From: Omnitrophica bacterium GWA2_41_15
GTDB taxonomy: Bacteria; Omnitrophota; Gorgyraeia; Gygaellales; Profunditerraquicolaceae
Direction of reading: 5' to 3'
Length of the DNA stretch: 42,003 bases
Assembly: GCA_919902445.1 (NCBI GenBank)
Contig: CAKKQZ010000019.1
Coordinates: forward strand, 1-42,003
Shown here: positions 1-8,721 of the stretch, one piece after another
Layout of the letters: the number at the start of each line of letters is the position of its first letter
Numbering within the stretch: the stretch's first letter is position 1
Notes under the pieces: model-generated
Seen by the model: the letters and a program-made list of their open reading frames with translations, nothing else
Told to the model about the DNA's origin: nothing
The model's database searches: none
Made by a program: the position numbers and the translations under genes

Positions 1-43
1 TGATTTTCATTTCTTTTAAATGCTTGATCTCTAATTTTTCCAC
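1..43 (-). CDS. rho: Transcription termination factor Rho, N-terminal 14 codons only (runs off the window)
   Basis: Minus-strand GTG at 41-43 reads VEKLEIKHLKEMKI, typical of Rho N-termini. SD AAGGAGGG lies just upstream. Confidence 0.7.
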   Translation of the reverse strand, partial: MEKLEIKHLKEMKI

Positions 44-52
44 TTATTCCCT

Positions 53-204
53 CCTTAATAAATACTTGACTTACGAATACGACAGTATAAGTAAGTCAAT
101 GTGTGAATTATTGAGCACACAAAGTTTCTGTTAGCGAAATCCCGCGTAAGCGGGGCTCCCGCTTCTTGTTTTCCAAGGTAACAGCGGGAGAAGTTCAACC
201 GCAT
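53..204 (-). repeat. Leader-associated structured repeat, copy 1 (upstream of rho)
   Basis: TTGACTTAC...GTAAGTCAA with inner ATAC-GACA-GTAT; CCCGC-GTAA-GCGGG; TCCCGCT...AGCGGGA; ends AGAAGTTCAACCGC. Confidence 0.85.
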
Positions 205-222
205 AACTTATGCCTTCCTGCC

Positions 223-240
223 GCCTGCCTACCGGCAGGC
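223..240. repeat. GCCTGCC-TACC-GGCAGGC hairpin containing the coaE stop codon
   Basis: 7 bp perfect stem. coaE stop TAG (229-231 complement) lies inside it. Confidence 0.75.
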
Positions 241-903
241 ACTGATCCTTAAGCCCCGCGTTTTTAGGGAACATAAGGATTTCCAAATATCTTTTGCCTG
301 TTTTTTTGTTTGTCTTATTGTGCCGCTATTATCTATTACAAAATCCGCTAAACGCGCCTTTACGCGTAAAGAAATCTGGGAATTTATCCTCCTTAATATA
401 TTGGACTCAGTAAGGGAGGTTTTTACTTTTACTCTTTTAATCTGCGCGCTCCTTTTAATCTTTACCACTATTAATTTATCCGCTAAATTTATAAGCCCTG
501 ATTCAATCAATAACGGAACATCGAGGACAATTGCCCTTGATTTAGATTCTTTAATCCTGCCCCTTATCTCTTTGATGACTTCCGGGTGAATTATATTATT
601 TAATTTCTTTAACAATTCCTCATTGCCGAAAACAATCCCGCCTAATTTTACGCGGTCAATTTTTTTATCGCTTCTTAATATTTTAGTGCCAAAGGTTTTA
701 ATTGCCTTATTGTAACATTTACCTCCAGGCGCTATGCTCTCATGCGAGAGCCTATCAGCATCGATAACCTCGGCTCCGAAAGTTTTAAAAAGTTCGGCAA
801 CTGTGCTCTTTCCGCTCCCCAAACCTCCGGTTATCCCTAAAATAATCTTTTTACCCTGGCCCTGCGCGTATGGCTGAGGTTTATTTATTTTTTGCCTTGG
901 CAT
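229..903 (-). CDS. coaE: Dephospho-CoA kinase
   Basis: P-loop ILGITGGLGSGKSTVAELF and DADRLSHE. Confidence 0.93.
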   Translation of the reverse strand: MPRQKINKPQPYAQGQGKKIILGITGGLGSGKSTVAELFKTFGAEVIDADRLSHESIAPGGKCYNKAIKTFGTKILRSDKKIDRVKLGGIVFGNEELLKKLNNIIHPEVIKEIRGRIKESKSRAIVLDVPLLIESGLINLADKLIVVKIKRSAQIKRVKVKTSLTESNILRRINSQISLRVKARLADFVIDNSGTIRQTKKQAKDIWKSLCSLKTRGLRISACR

Positions 904-2269
904 ACATTTGCAAGTACTTCTTTGCTGATTCCTCCCAAGAGAAATCCAGTTTCATCGCATTCACAACGAGTGAAGCCCATTTTTTCTTATTTTTAAATAC
1001 CGCTTCCGCCTCTTTTATGGTTTTAATCAAAGCGGCGGCGCTGTAATTATCAAATATAAACCCGTTATCCTTGTTTACGGTATCAGCGAGGCCGCCGGTT
1101 TTAAAAACCAAAGGGATTGTGCCATATCTAAAGCTTATTAACTGGCCTAATCCGCAAGGCTCATACTTTGAAGGCATAAGGAATATATCTGAACCGGCAT
1201 AAATTTTGTGCGCAAGCTGGTCATCGAATTTTAGATGCAAGGAAATCACCTTTGGATATTTTTTTGCCATATCCTCCATAATCTGATGGTATTTTTGGTC
1301 TCCAGTACCTAAAATCACAAGTTGCAGATCCATTCTACAGATTTTATCTATCCTCTCAGCCAGAATATCAAAACCTTTTTGTTCTGCAAGGCGTGAAACT
1401 ATCCCGAAAATTGGAGTATCTTTTTTTAATGGGAGCTTGCAGAATGCCTGCAGGTCTTCTTTATCCCTGGCCTTGAGCTCGTGGTTCGCTGCTGAAAAGT
1501 TCTTGGCGATATACTTATCCGTTTCGGGATTCCAGATTACATAATCAAGCCCGTTTATAATTCCGGAAATAGAATTCTTTCTTTTATTAAGCACCCCCTC
1601 CAGGCCAAACCCGAATTCTTTTGTCTGTATCTGCCTGCTGTAAGTCTGGCTTACCGTATTAATAATATCGGAAAAAATAATCCCCCCCTTTAGAATATTC
1701 ACTTTATCATAAAATTCCAATCCTTCGATGTTAAACAGGCCCCAGTCAAGCCCAAGCTTCGGGAACTCAAGTTTAGAAAAAAGCCCTTGATAGCCTATAT
1801 TATGTATAGTCAAAACTGTCTTTATATTATTATAAAAAAGGTCCTTTGAAAAGTGAGCCTTTAGATATACGGGTATCAGTGATGCCTGCCAGTCATGCAC
1901 ATGGATGATATCTGGCTTAAAATTTATCTCCTTTAATAATTCAATGGCCCTTCTGGAATAATATGAAAACCTCTCCAGATTATCCTTATAATCCCCTCCT
2001 TTTTCTGTGTATAATGCATCGCGGTTAAAATAGTTAGCATTCTCTAAAAAAAAGACCCTTATATTCTTGCCCGTAATTGAAAAAGAAACGTTATCCGATA
2101 ATCTTTTAATATTGAATTTTGAGTCCTCTATTGCTTTGTATCTTGGCATTATAATTATTACTTCCTGGCCCTCGTCAGCAAGCGCAATCGGCAAGGCACC
2201 GGCAACATCAGCCAAACCGCCCGTCTTTGCAAAAGGCACAACCTCAGATGCGCACATCGCTATTTTCAT
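881..2269 (-). CDS. glgA: Glycogen synthase (ADP-glucose type, GT5)
   Basis: MKIAMCASEVVPFAKTGGLADVAGALP and C-terminal KTGGLADTV. Start trimmed from the ORF start at 2305 to MKIAMCASE. Confidence 0.92.
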   Translation of the reverse strand: MKIAMCASEVVPFAKTGGLADVAGALPIALADEGQEVIIIMPRYKAIEDSKFNIKRLSDNVSFSITGKNIRVFFLENANYFNRDALYTEKGGDYKDNLERFSYYSRRAIELLKEINFKPDIIHVHDWQASLIPVYLKAHFSKDLFYNNIKTVLTIHNIGYQGLFSKLEFPKLGLDWGLFNIEGLEFYDKVNILKGGIIFSDIINTVSQTYSRQIQTKEFGFGLEGVLNKRKNSISGIINGLDYVIWNPETDKYIAKNFSAANHELKARDKEDLQAFCKLPLKKDTPIFGIVSRLAEQKGFDILAERIDKICRMDLQLVILGTGDQKYHQIMEDMAKKYPKVISLHLKFDDQLAHKIYAGSDIFLMPSKYEPCGLGQLISFRYGTIPLVFKTGGLADTVNKDNGFIFDNYSAAALIKTIKEAEAVFKNKKKWASLVVNAMKLDFSWEESAKKYLQMYAKAKNK

Positions 2270-2315
2270 CCCGCTATACCCTCCTCTTACCCTATCAAGC
2301 CGCAAAGCGCCACCG

Positions 2316-4856
2316 TCAGACAGGCTCCATTTCCAGCCAGTTTTTCCCCTTCTTTATGTCGACCCTTATAGGCACATCTAGTTTTAGCACATTCTCCATT
2401 CTCTCCCTGGCCAATTCCGCCAGCTCTCCAGATTCCTGGTGCGGCACGTCAAAAACCAGTTCATCGTGTATCTGCATAATCAATTGGCTTTTAAGATTTT
2501 TCCGGCTCAACTCTTCGTTTATCTTTATCATTGCCAATTTTATCAAGTCAGCGGCTGAACCCTGTATAGGGGTATTTACTGCCTGGCGCTGGGCAAAGGA
2601 GCGTATCCCCATATTTTTATTGTTAATCTCAGGCAAATACCTGCGCCTGCCGAGAATGGTAGAGACAAAGCCGCACTTTTGCGCTTTTTTTATCTGGGTT
2701 TCGATATAATCTTTTACCTGAGGATAGGTAGTAAAGTAAGCGTCGATAAAATTCTGCGCCTCCTCCACGGAAATATTTAAATCGCGGCTTAAGCCATAAG
2801 AGGTAAGGCCGTATATTATACCGAAATTCACTCTTTTTGCAACATCGCGCATGGAATCCGTAATATCTTGCTCTTTTTCGCCGTAAATCAAAGCTGCGGT
2901 TTCCTTATGCACGTCCTTCTCCTGTTTAAAGCTTAGGGTAAGATTTTTATCTTTTGATAAATGCGCCAGTATCCTTAATTCTACCTGCGAATAGTCGCAG
3001 GAGAAAAGATAATTTTTCTCGCTCGAGGAAATTATCGCTTTTCTGATATTCCTGCCTATATCTGTTTTTACAGGGATATTCTGCAGGTTAGGATTGCTGG
3101 AACTAAGCCTTCCCGTCTCTGTGCCCGCCTGATTAAAGGAAGCATGAATCCTTCCGGTTTTCTTGTTGATTAATTCCGGAAGGGCATCTATATAGGTAGT
3201 TTTAAGTTTCGTCAATTGGCGGTATTCCAAAAGAAGGGCCGGTAATTTGTGTTTACCGGCTAATTTTCTTAGGACCTCTTCGTCAGTAGATAAACCTGTT
3301 TTGGTTTTTTTAACCACCGGTAATTTTAATTTTTCAAAAAGTATTGCACTTAGCTGTTTCGGGGAATTTATGTTAAACTGCGTTCCGCTCATTTCATAAA
3401 TCCCATCTATTAATTTAATCAGCCGCTTTTCTATATCCCGCGAAAGCCCTTTTAATAAAAGTGTGTCTATTTTTATTCCTGATATCTCCATCTTGGCCAA
3501 TACCTCAACCAGGGGCATCTCAAGTTCGGCAAAAAGCTTAAAGAGTTCTTTTTCATGAAGCTCTTTTTCTAACCTTGGCTGCAATCTATGTAGCAACTCA
3601 AGGCCTGCCTGGCCGTCAGCCGCCATCCCCCCGATAGGCTCATTCAGGTAATCCAGCGCCAGATCGCTTAAATCATACCCTGGGCCTTTTGAAGGGTTAA
3701 GCAGATAGGCGGCGATCATGGTATCAAAATACACGCCCTTTAAGGTAATGCCCTCATTTGCAAGCGATACTCTTATATTTTTAAGATGGTGGCTTATTTT
3801 CTTTATCCGTTCATCTTCCAGTATGCTTTTTAAGTTTTCGCCGGGACTTTCCACGCGAAAAAACTTATCCTTTGCCAAAAATACCAGGGCATCGAGACTG
3901 TCGCCTAGAAGAATCAGTTCATCCGTTGCTTCGAAAACCTTTTTTAATTGCCTATCCTGATATTTTTCTAACCTTACAACATCCCCCTTACTATCTTCAA
4001 CCGGCAACTCCTTCAAAAACTTCTTAAATTCCAGGCGCTTAAATAATTTGTATAATTCCTTAAAATCAGGCTTTCCTATTCTTATTTTTTCAAGGTTAAA
4101 ATCTATATCTACCTCCTTATCCAAATCAGTCAATTCTTTGTTGAGCTTCAATTGCACGATGTTATCCTCAATACTTTTTCTTATTTTTTCCTGATTTATT
4201 TTATCTACATTTTTTAATAAATCCTCCAGGGACCCGAAACTGCTGATTAATTCTGTTGCGGTCTTCTCTCCGATGCCGGGGATACCCGGAATGTTATCCG
4301 CCTGATCCCCCATTAACGCTATGATATCGGTGACTTTTTGCGCTGGAACTCCGTAACGCTCCAGGACTTTTTTACTTGTATAGGTTACGCCTTCATCCTT
4401 ATAGGGGCTGAACACAACGGTAAACTCATCCACTAACTGCAATATGTCTTTATCCGAACTTATAATTGTTATGGAAAGGCCTTTGGATTTTGCCTTAGAA
4501 GCCAACGTAGCGATAATATCATCCGCCTCAAAACCCTGCTTCTGGAAAATCGGGATACCGTATGCGGCAACGATCTCTTTTATAATGGGTACCTGGCTTG
4601 AGAGGCCCTCCGGCATCGGAGGCCTATTTATTTTATACTCGGCAAACTTTTTTGCCCTGAAAGTTTCCCTTGAAACATCAAAACAAACAGCCAGATAATC
4701 CGGCTTTTCGGCTTTTAGGATTTTATTCAGAATATTCAAAAAGCCGTAAATCGCATTTGTGGGCTGGCCGAATGATGTGGAAAGCCCTTTGAGCGCATAA
4801 AAGGCGCGGTAACAAAAAGCAGTGGCATCGATCAGGTACAATCTCTTATTACCCAT
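2316..4856 (-). CDS. polA: DNA polymerase I
   Basis: 5'-nuclease domain (GFEADDIIATLA, GDQADNIPGIPGIGEKTA), polymerase A motifs DYSQVELRILAHLS and QIHDELVFDVP. Confidence 0.96.
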   Translation of the reverse strand: MGNKRLYLIDATAFCYRAFYALKGLSTSFGQPTNAIYGFLNILNKILKAEKPDYLAVCFDVSRETFRAKKFAEYKINRPPMPEGLSSQVPIIKEIVAAYGIPIFQKQGFEADDIIATLASKAKSKGLSITIISSDKDILQLVDEFTVVFSPYKDEGVTYTSKKVLERYGVPAQKVTDIIALMGDQADNIPGIPGIGEKTATELISSFGSLEDLLKNVDKINQEKIRKSIEDNIVQLKLNKELTDLDKEVDIDFNLEKIRIGKPDFKELYKLFKRLEFKKFLKELPVEDSKGDVVRLEKYQDRQLKKVFEATDELILLGDSLDALVFLAKDKFFRVESPGENLKSILEDERIKKISHHLKNIRVSLANEGITLKGVYFDTMIAAYLLNPSKGPGYDLSDLALDYLNEPIGGMAADGQAGLELLHRLQPRLEKELHEKELFKLFAELEMPLVEVLAKMEISGIKIDTLLLKGLSRDIEKRLIKLIDGIYEMSGTQFNINSPKQLSAILFEKLKLPVVKKTKTGLSTDEEVLRKLAGKHKLPALLLEYRQLTKLKTTYIDALPELINKKTGRIHASFNQAGTETGRLSSSNPNLQNIPVKTDIGRNIRKAIISSSEKNYLFSCDYSQVELRILAHLSKDKNLTLSFKQEKDVHKETAALIYGEKEQDITDSMRDVAKRVNFGIIYGLTSYGLSRDLNISVEEAQNFIDAYFTTYPQVKDYIETQIKKAQKCGFVSTILGRRRYLPEINNKNMGIRSFAQRQAVNTPIQGSAADLIKLAMIKINEELSRKNLKSQLIMQIHDELVFDVPHQESGELAELARERMENVLKLDVPIRVDIKKGKNWLEMEPV

Positions 4857-4908
4857 TATTAATGCATGGAGTTCAATTTATGGAGAGGGAATTAAAATAA
4901 GCGGTTTT

Positions 4909-5871
4909 CTATCTTGTCAGAGCCCTAACTTGAGCCTTATCAATAAAATTCTGTATTTCTGGGTTATCGGGATCTAACTGCTGGGCATCCAATGCTTCTT
5001 TTATTGCCGTAGGGTAATCCTGTTTGTCGTAAGATTTTTTGGACTTACTAAAATGCTCGCGGGCAAGAGCCTTATCGTCATTTTTAAGTAGGGCTTTCTT
5101 ATTTGCCACCTCTTTTAAAAACTCAACAACCTCCTGCTCGCGGCTATCCCTAAGAGGGGTCCTCGATGAAACAAACTGTATGTCTTCAAGGCGTTTTTTT
5201 GCCTTTTCTGTCCATGGATCTTCTGGAGAACCTAACGCAGCCCTTTTACCCCAGTAAATGGCGGCTTTGTTAAAATCACGTTTATTTTCATAGAATAGCG
5301 CCAAGTTTGTACAGGCGCTTAAATAGGACGGGTCTATTTTTATTGCACTAAGATAGCTCTCTTCTGCCCGATCAGTTTCCCCTTTTGTCTCGTAAATTAC
5401 ACCCAAATCATTATAGGCAACCGCGAATAAAGAATCTAATTCTATCGCCTTCTGATAAAACCCAAGTGCGGCATCGATATTCCCTATCTGCTGATACTTC
5501 AACCCCTGATCACGGTATGCCCTTGCCTCTAATTGCAGCTGCGTTAAACTTTCTAACTCCTTTTGCTCTTTTTTGGCATCTTGTTTTGACTCCTTTGCGG
5601 CCTTTTTTGTCTCAGGAGACTGGCTGGATTCGATAATGCCTTTGTTTCCTTTAGGAATCAAACTTGATTCCTGCGCAAAGACAAAAACAGGAGCTGCTAT
5701 AACTATGGAAAACAACACTACGGGCATAGCCGTGGTACCTATATGTATCCTCCTGCGCCCTTTAATATAGCTTGTTATAGCTCTGACGGGCTTCGGAGGA
5801 TTATCCGCTTGAGTGCTTACGGCATGCCCATTTAGTGACATCCAGCGAAGAAGTTTCTTTTCCGTATTCAT
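4909..5871 (-). CDS. Secreted TPR-repeat protein with a repeat-derived insert in its N-terminal region
   Basis: TPR units (YQQIGNIDAALGFYQKAIELD, YNDLGVIYETKGETDRAEESYLSAIKID) and hydrophobic VVLFSIVIAAPVFVFAQ. The start is uncertain: the ORF opens at 5952, MNTEKK begins at 5871. Confidence 0.7.
   Translation of the reverse strand: MNTEKKLLRWMSLNGHAVSTQADNPPKPVRAITSYIKGRRRIHIGTTAMPVVLFSIVIAAPVFVFAQESSLIPKGNKGIIESSQSPETKKAAKESKQDAKKEQKELESLTQLQLEARAYRDQGLKYQQIGNIDAALGFYQKAIELDSLFAVAYNDLGVIYETKGETDRAEESYLSAIKIDPSYLSACTNLALFYENKRDFNKAAIYWGKRAALGSPEDPWTEKAKKRLEDIQFVSSRTPLRDSREQEVVEFLKEVANKKALLKNDDKALAREHFSKSKKSYDKQDYPTAIKEALDAQQLDPDNPEIQNFIDKAQVRALTR
5705..5844 (-). repeat. Long copy of the CACTACGGGCATAGCCGTG palindromic element inside the TPR ORF
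   Basis: Shares both ends with 19690-19743 plus an ~86 bp middle. Arms 5716-5735 / 5818-5837 and inner stem 5747-5760 / 5788-5801 form a nested hairpin. Confidence 0.8.
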
Positions 5872-5966
5872 CCTAAGTGCATGCAGTGGAATTCTACTAA
5901 GGCGGATAAACACAAAGGATATATTTTTTATTTTTTTAAGGTAGGATTGCATTGGACTTTTGCTAT

Positions 5967-5994
5967 ATTATACACTTTTAAGGGGTTGCGTCAA
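5967..5994 (-). promoter_or_regulatory. Sigma70-like promoter for the TPR gene
   Basis: Minus strand TTGACG-N16-TATAAT overlapping the oxidoreductase stop. Confidence 0.6.
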
Positions 5995-6873
5995 GAAAAA
6001 TATTAAATTAGTTGCTGCCGAAATCCCATCGTTTTCTGCTTCTTCCCATGATTTTTCTTTTACCGCTAGGCTTTTATCTATGCACACACTTCCGCAGGCA
6101 AAGATATTTTCTACACTTGTCCGCCCAGCGCTATCAACTACAATGTATCCCTCATGCACTTTAATATTCGTATCTTTTAAAAATTCCGTGCAAGGAGCAT
6201 AGTTTCCGGCAAATAAGATCAAAGGTGTCCCGATTGCCTTACCGTTGTTTAGTTTTAGCGCTTTTAACTGCGCTCCTTCTCCGATTATTTCTGATACATG
6301 AAAACTGTCTATCCACTCTATATTTTCAGTCAGTATGAATGATTCCGGCTTTGGCGCACTGACGACTTTCACGAATTTATCCTTTTTTGCAAAAACTTCA
6401 GCCAACCGTAGAGATAAAACCGGCTCAGCTACAATGCAAACCGTATCGGTAATCAATAAGCGATCTTTGATTTTATTTATATCCTCCAAGGAATAAACGC
6501 CAAACACGCCATCCTTGGTATTTCCAGGAATATCGGGGATACTTATTTTCTGCCCGGTTGCAATTACGAGGTAATCATAATTTATTTTATTGTTATCTTT
6601 TAAAAAAACCAGTTTCTTTCTAATGTTAATTCCTACAGCTTTTGAATCTTTTAGGAACCTGATTTTATTCATTTCATAAAAATCTTCTTTGCATAAAAAA
6701 AGCCCTTCCTCGTTTACGTTTCCGGCTAAATAGCCTATTAAAAGATTTGCTTTATATGCGGGAAAACTCTCCTGAGAAATAACCGTTAATTCTATATCTG
6801 GCTTAATTTTTAGAAGGGAATTACAGCAAGAGAAACCGGCAGCGGAGTTTCCTATAATTACTATCTTTATCAT
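5968..6873 (-). CDS. FAD-dependent pyridine nucleotide-disulfide-type oxidoreductase (rubredoxin/nitrite reductase-like)
   Basis: MIKIVIIGNSAAGFSCCNSL, YDYLVIATGQKISIPDIPG, NIFACGSVC. Start trimmed from 6951. Confidence 0.82.
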   Translation of the reverse strand: MIKIVIIGNSAAGFSCCNSLLKIKPDIELTVISQESFPAYKANLLIGYLAGNVNEEGLFLCKEDFYEMNKIRFLKDSKAVGINIRKKLVFLKDNNKINYDYLVIATGQKISIPDIPGNTKDGVFGVYSLEDINKIKDRLLITDTVCIVAEPVLSLRLAEVFAKKDKFVKVVSAPKPESFILTENIEWIDSFHVSEIIGEGAQLKALKLNNGKAIGTPLILFAGNYAPCTEFLKDTNIKVHEGYIVVDSAGRTSVENIFACGSVCIDKSLAVKEKSWEEAENDGISAATNLIFFLTQPLKSV

Positions 6874-6875
6874 CC

Positions 6876-7745
6876 TTATAAGCCCGATGCATCCAGCACC
6901 CTGGGCACACTCTTTACCCAGCCGATAGGCATGATATGGATACCATTGCACATGGGCTTTAATTCTTTTATTAACCGCGCAGCTATTTCTACGGAAGTAG
7001 CAACTTTGTCTTTGGTTTCTTCCATTTCTTTTATCAGGTTATCCGGCACAAATACGCCTGCGACATTCTTATTCATATACCTTGCCATGCCGGCTGATTT
7101 TAATAAAACTATGCCGGCAAGAATCGTAGTCTTAAGATGTTTTATTTTGCTTAAAAAATTCTCGAACGTCTTTAAATCATAAACGGCTTGTGTTTGAAAA
7201 AATTCCGCTCCTGCCTCTATTTTCTTCTCCATCTTCATAATCTGCGGCTCTATTGGGTCTGCGCCGGGATTTACAACAGCGCCAAGGCAAAATTTAGGCA
7301 ACGCGCCTTCGAGTTTATTTCCCTTCATATCAATGCCACTCTCCAGTTTCCGCGCAACCGCTAAAAGCTGAACAGAATCCAAATCAAATACTGGCTTTGC
7401 TTCGGGATGGTCGCCTAAAGATGGGTGGTCTCCGGTCAAAACTAAAACATTTTCAATTCCATAGGCTGCTGCTGAAAGAAAATCCGACTGTAATGCCAGG
7501 CGGTTCCTGTCACGGCAGGTCACCTGTAAAACCGGTTCAAATCCATTTTGCTTCAGGAGTATGGAAACTGCTAAAGACCCAAGGCGCATCACCGAACTCT
7601 GTAAATCAGTGACATTTATAGCATCCACGCGGCTTCCTATAAGCCCGGCGTCTTCCAGGATCTTTTTTGTCTCAATTCCTTTCGGCGGCCCGATTTCCGA
7701 AGTCAGTAAAAATTTCCCTGCCTGAATTTTTTCTTTAAAGGTCAT
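6876..7745 (-). CDS. metF: Methylenetetrahydrofolate reductase
   Basis: LTSEIGPPKG, INVTDLQSSVMRLGS, VLTGDHPSLGDH, FFQTQAVYD. SD AAGGAG is 5 nt upstream of the ATG. Confidence 0.9.
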   Translation of the reverse strand: MTFKEKIQAGKFLLTSEIGPPKGIETKKILEDAGLIGSRVDAINVTDLQSSVMRLGSLAVSILLKQNGFEPVLQVTCRDRNRLALQSDFLSAAAYGIENVLVLTGDHPSLGDHPEAKPVFDLDSVQLLAVARKLESGIDMKGNKLEGALPKFCLGAVVNPGADPIEPQIMKMEKKIEAGAEFFQTQAVYDLKTFENFLSKIKHLKTTILAGIVLLKSAGMARYMNKNVAGVFVPDNLIKEMEETKDKVATSVEIAARLIKELKPMCNGIHIMPIGWVKSVPRVLDASGL

Positions 7746-7810
7746 GCAATCTCCTTATGCTCAAAACCAGCCAAGTCAGCCGTTAACTTATAATCCTTAA
7801 CTTTAACCAT
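7742..7810 (-). other. Possible 22-codon upstream ORF translationally coupled to metF
   Basis: Reads MVKVKDYKLTADLAGFEHKEIA and stops in an ATGA overlap with the metF start. Contains the metF SD. Confidence 0.3.
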
Positions 7811-7864
7811 TTCTTGCTCAAGAATAGATCTGACCCTGTTTTCCCTTTATTTGTTTAAAAGAAG

Positions 7865-8451
7865 TTAAGTGTTAGTCAAACCCCAATCTTTCCTTTGGTA
7901 AACAGAACGAACTCTCTTTGAAAAAGAAAAATATAATAACCATATCAGTGTAGGAATTAAACCAATTATTCCTATAGCTATATTCTTAGAAAAATATATA
8001 CCATCAATAGGTAAAAGGATAAAGAAAACAACTATTTGTATAAAAAGGACAGTCCTCAATAATTTGACGAATCTCCAATCTTTAAGCTTAAGCAACATTA
8101 CCGAGACAACAGTTTGAATTATCAGGAGTATATTGTCGGGTAAATAACTGATTAGGAAAAATATATATCGACGTTTGTCGCTTGACATCATTGGATTTAA
8201 ATTTGGCAGAGAGAAAAAAACAGGATACCCCAAACAAAAATACCAAAAAACAATGAAATAAAATAAAGAAGGAGCCAACCTCCAACGGCTTTCTTACGCC
8301 TGAGAAAACAAATAATAAAGATAATTATACCGCATAATAATTTCATAGCTCTTACGGTTTGAAAAGCAGTAGGCTCATCTGTTTGGGCCAAAAGATTAGA
8401 AGACATTATATAAAACATAATTAGAGTCATGAACCATGTTTTATTTTTCAT
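7865..8451 (-). pseudogene. DUF2569-like membrane protein split by a frameshift (ORFs 8197-8451 and 7865-8278)
   Basis: KKAVGGWLLLYFISLFFGIF in one frame continues as PNLNPMMSSDKRRYIFFLISYLP...SKRVRSVY in another. The frames overlap across TTTTTTT (minus strand, near 8214-8220). Confidence 0.55.
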
Positions 8452-8537
8452 ATAACTATTCTCCCTATTAAATTAAACTTTTTATCTCGCAGAAAAGTGA
8501 AGCTTGCGATTTTTAGAGCGAATGCCGATTTTAGCCA

Positions 8538-8710
8538 ATCTTTGTGGGTGGCGAGGCGTATTTTGAGCAGCACGTACGGAAATTTTTGCGGGCACGGTGC
8601 CCGAGCAAAGCGAGGGCGAGCAAAAATTTACGCCGAGCGACATTTTCCTCGCTGGGGAAAATGGAGCGGTGCTGCGAGAAATATGCCTCGACAGGACCCG
8701 CAAAAAATCT
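8538..8710. repeat. Long nested inverted repeat (structured intergenic element, locus A)
   Basis: Outer arms 8552-8573 / 8669-8690 pair imperfectly (18 of 22). AAATTTTTGC 8580-8589 pairs with GCAAAAATTT 8620-8629. Inner hairpins GGGCACgGTGCCC and CATTTTCC...GGAAAATG. Confidence 0.75.
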
Positions 8711-8721
8711 TCCAGAACGTA

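Noticed and set aside
320-589. Plus-strand ORFs throughout the window (for example 320-589, 2227-2709, 12358-12834, 21189-21737, 34896-35333)
   Set aside because: Each is antisense to a clearly recognised minus-strand gene, has low-complexity Ser/Leu/Phe-rich translation and no domain signal.
7525-7545. tRNA T-arm-like GGTTCAAATCC
   Set aside because: It is inside metF coding sequence and no cloverleaf partner sequences are present.
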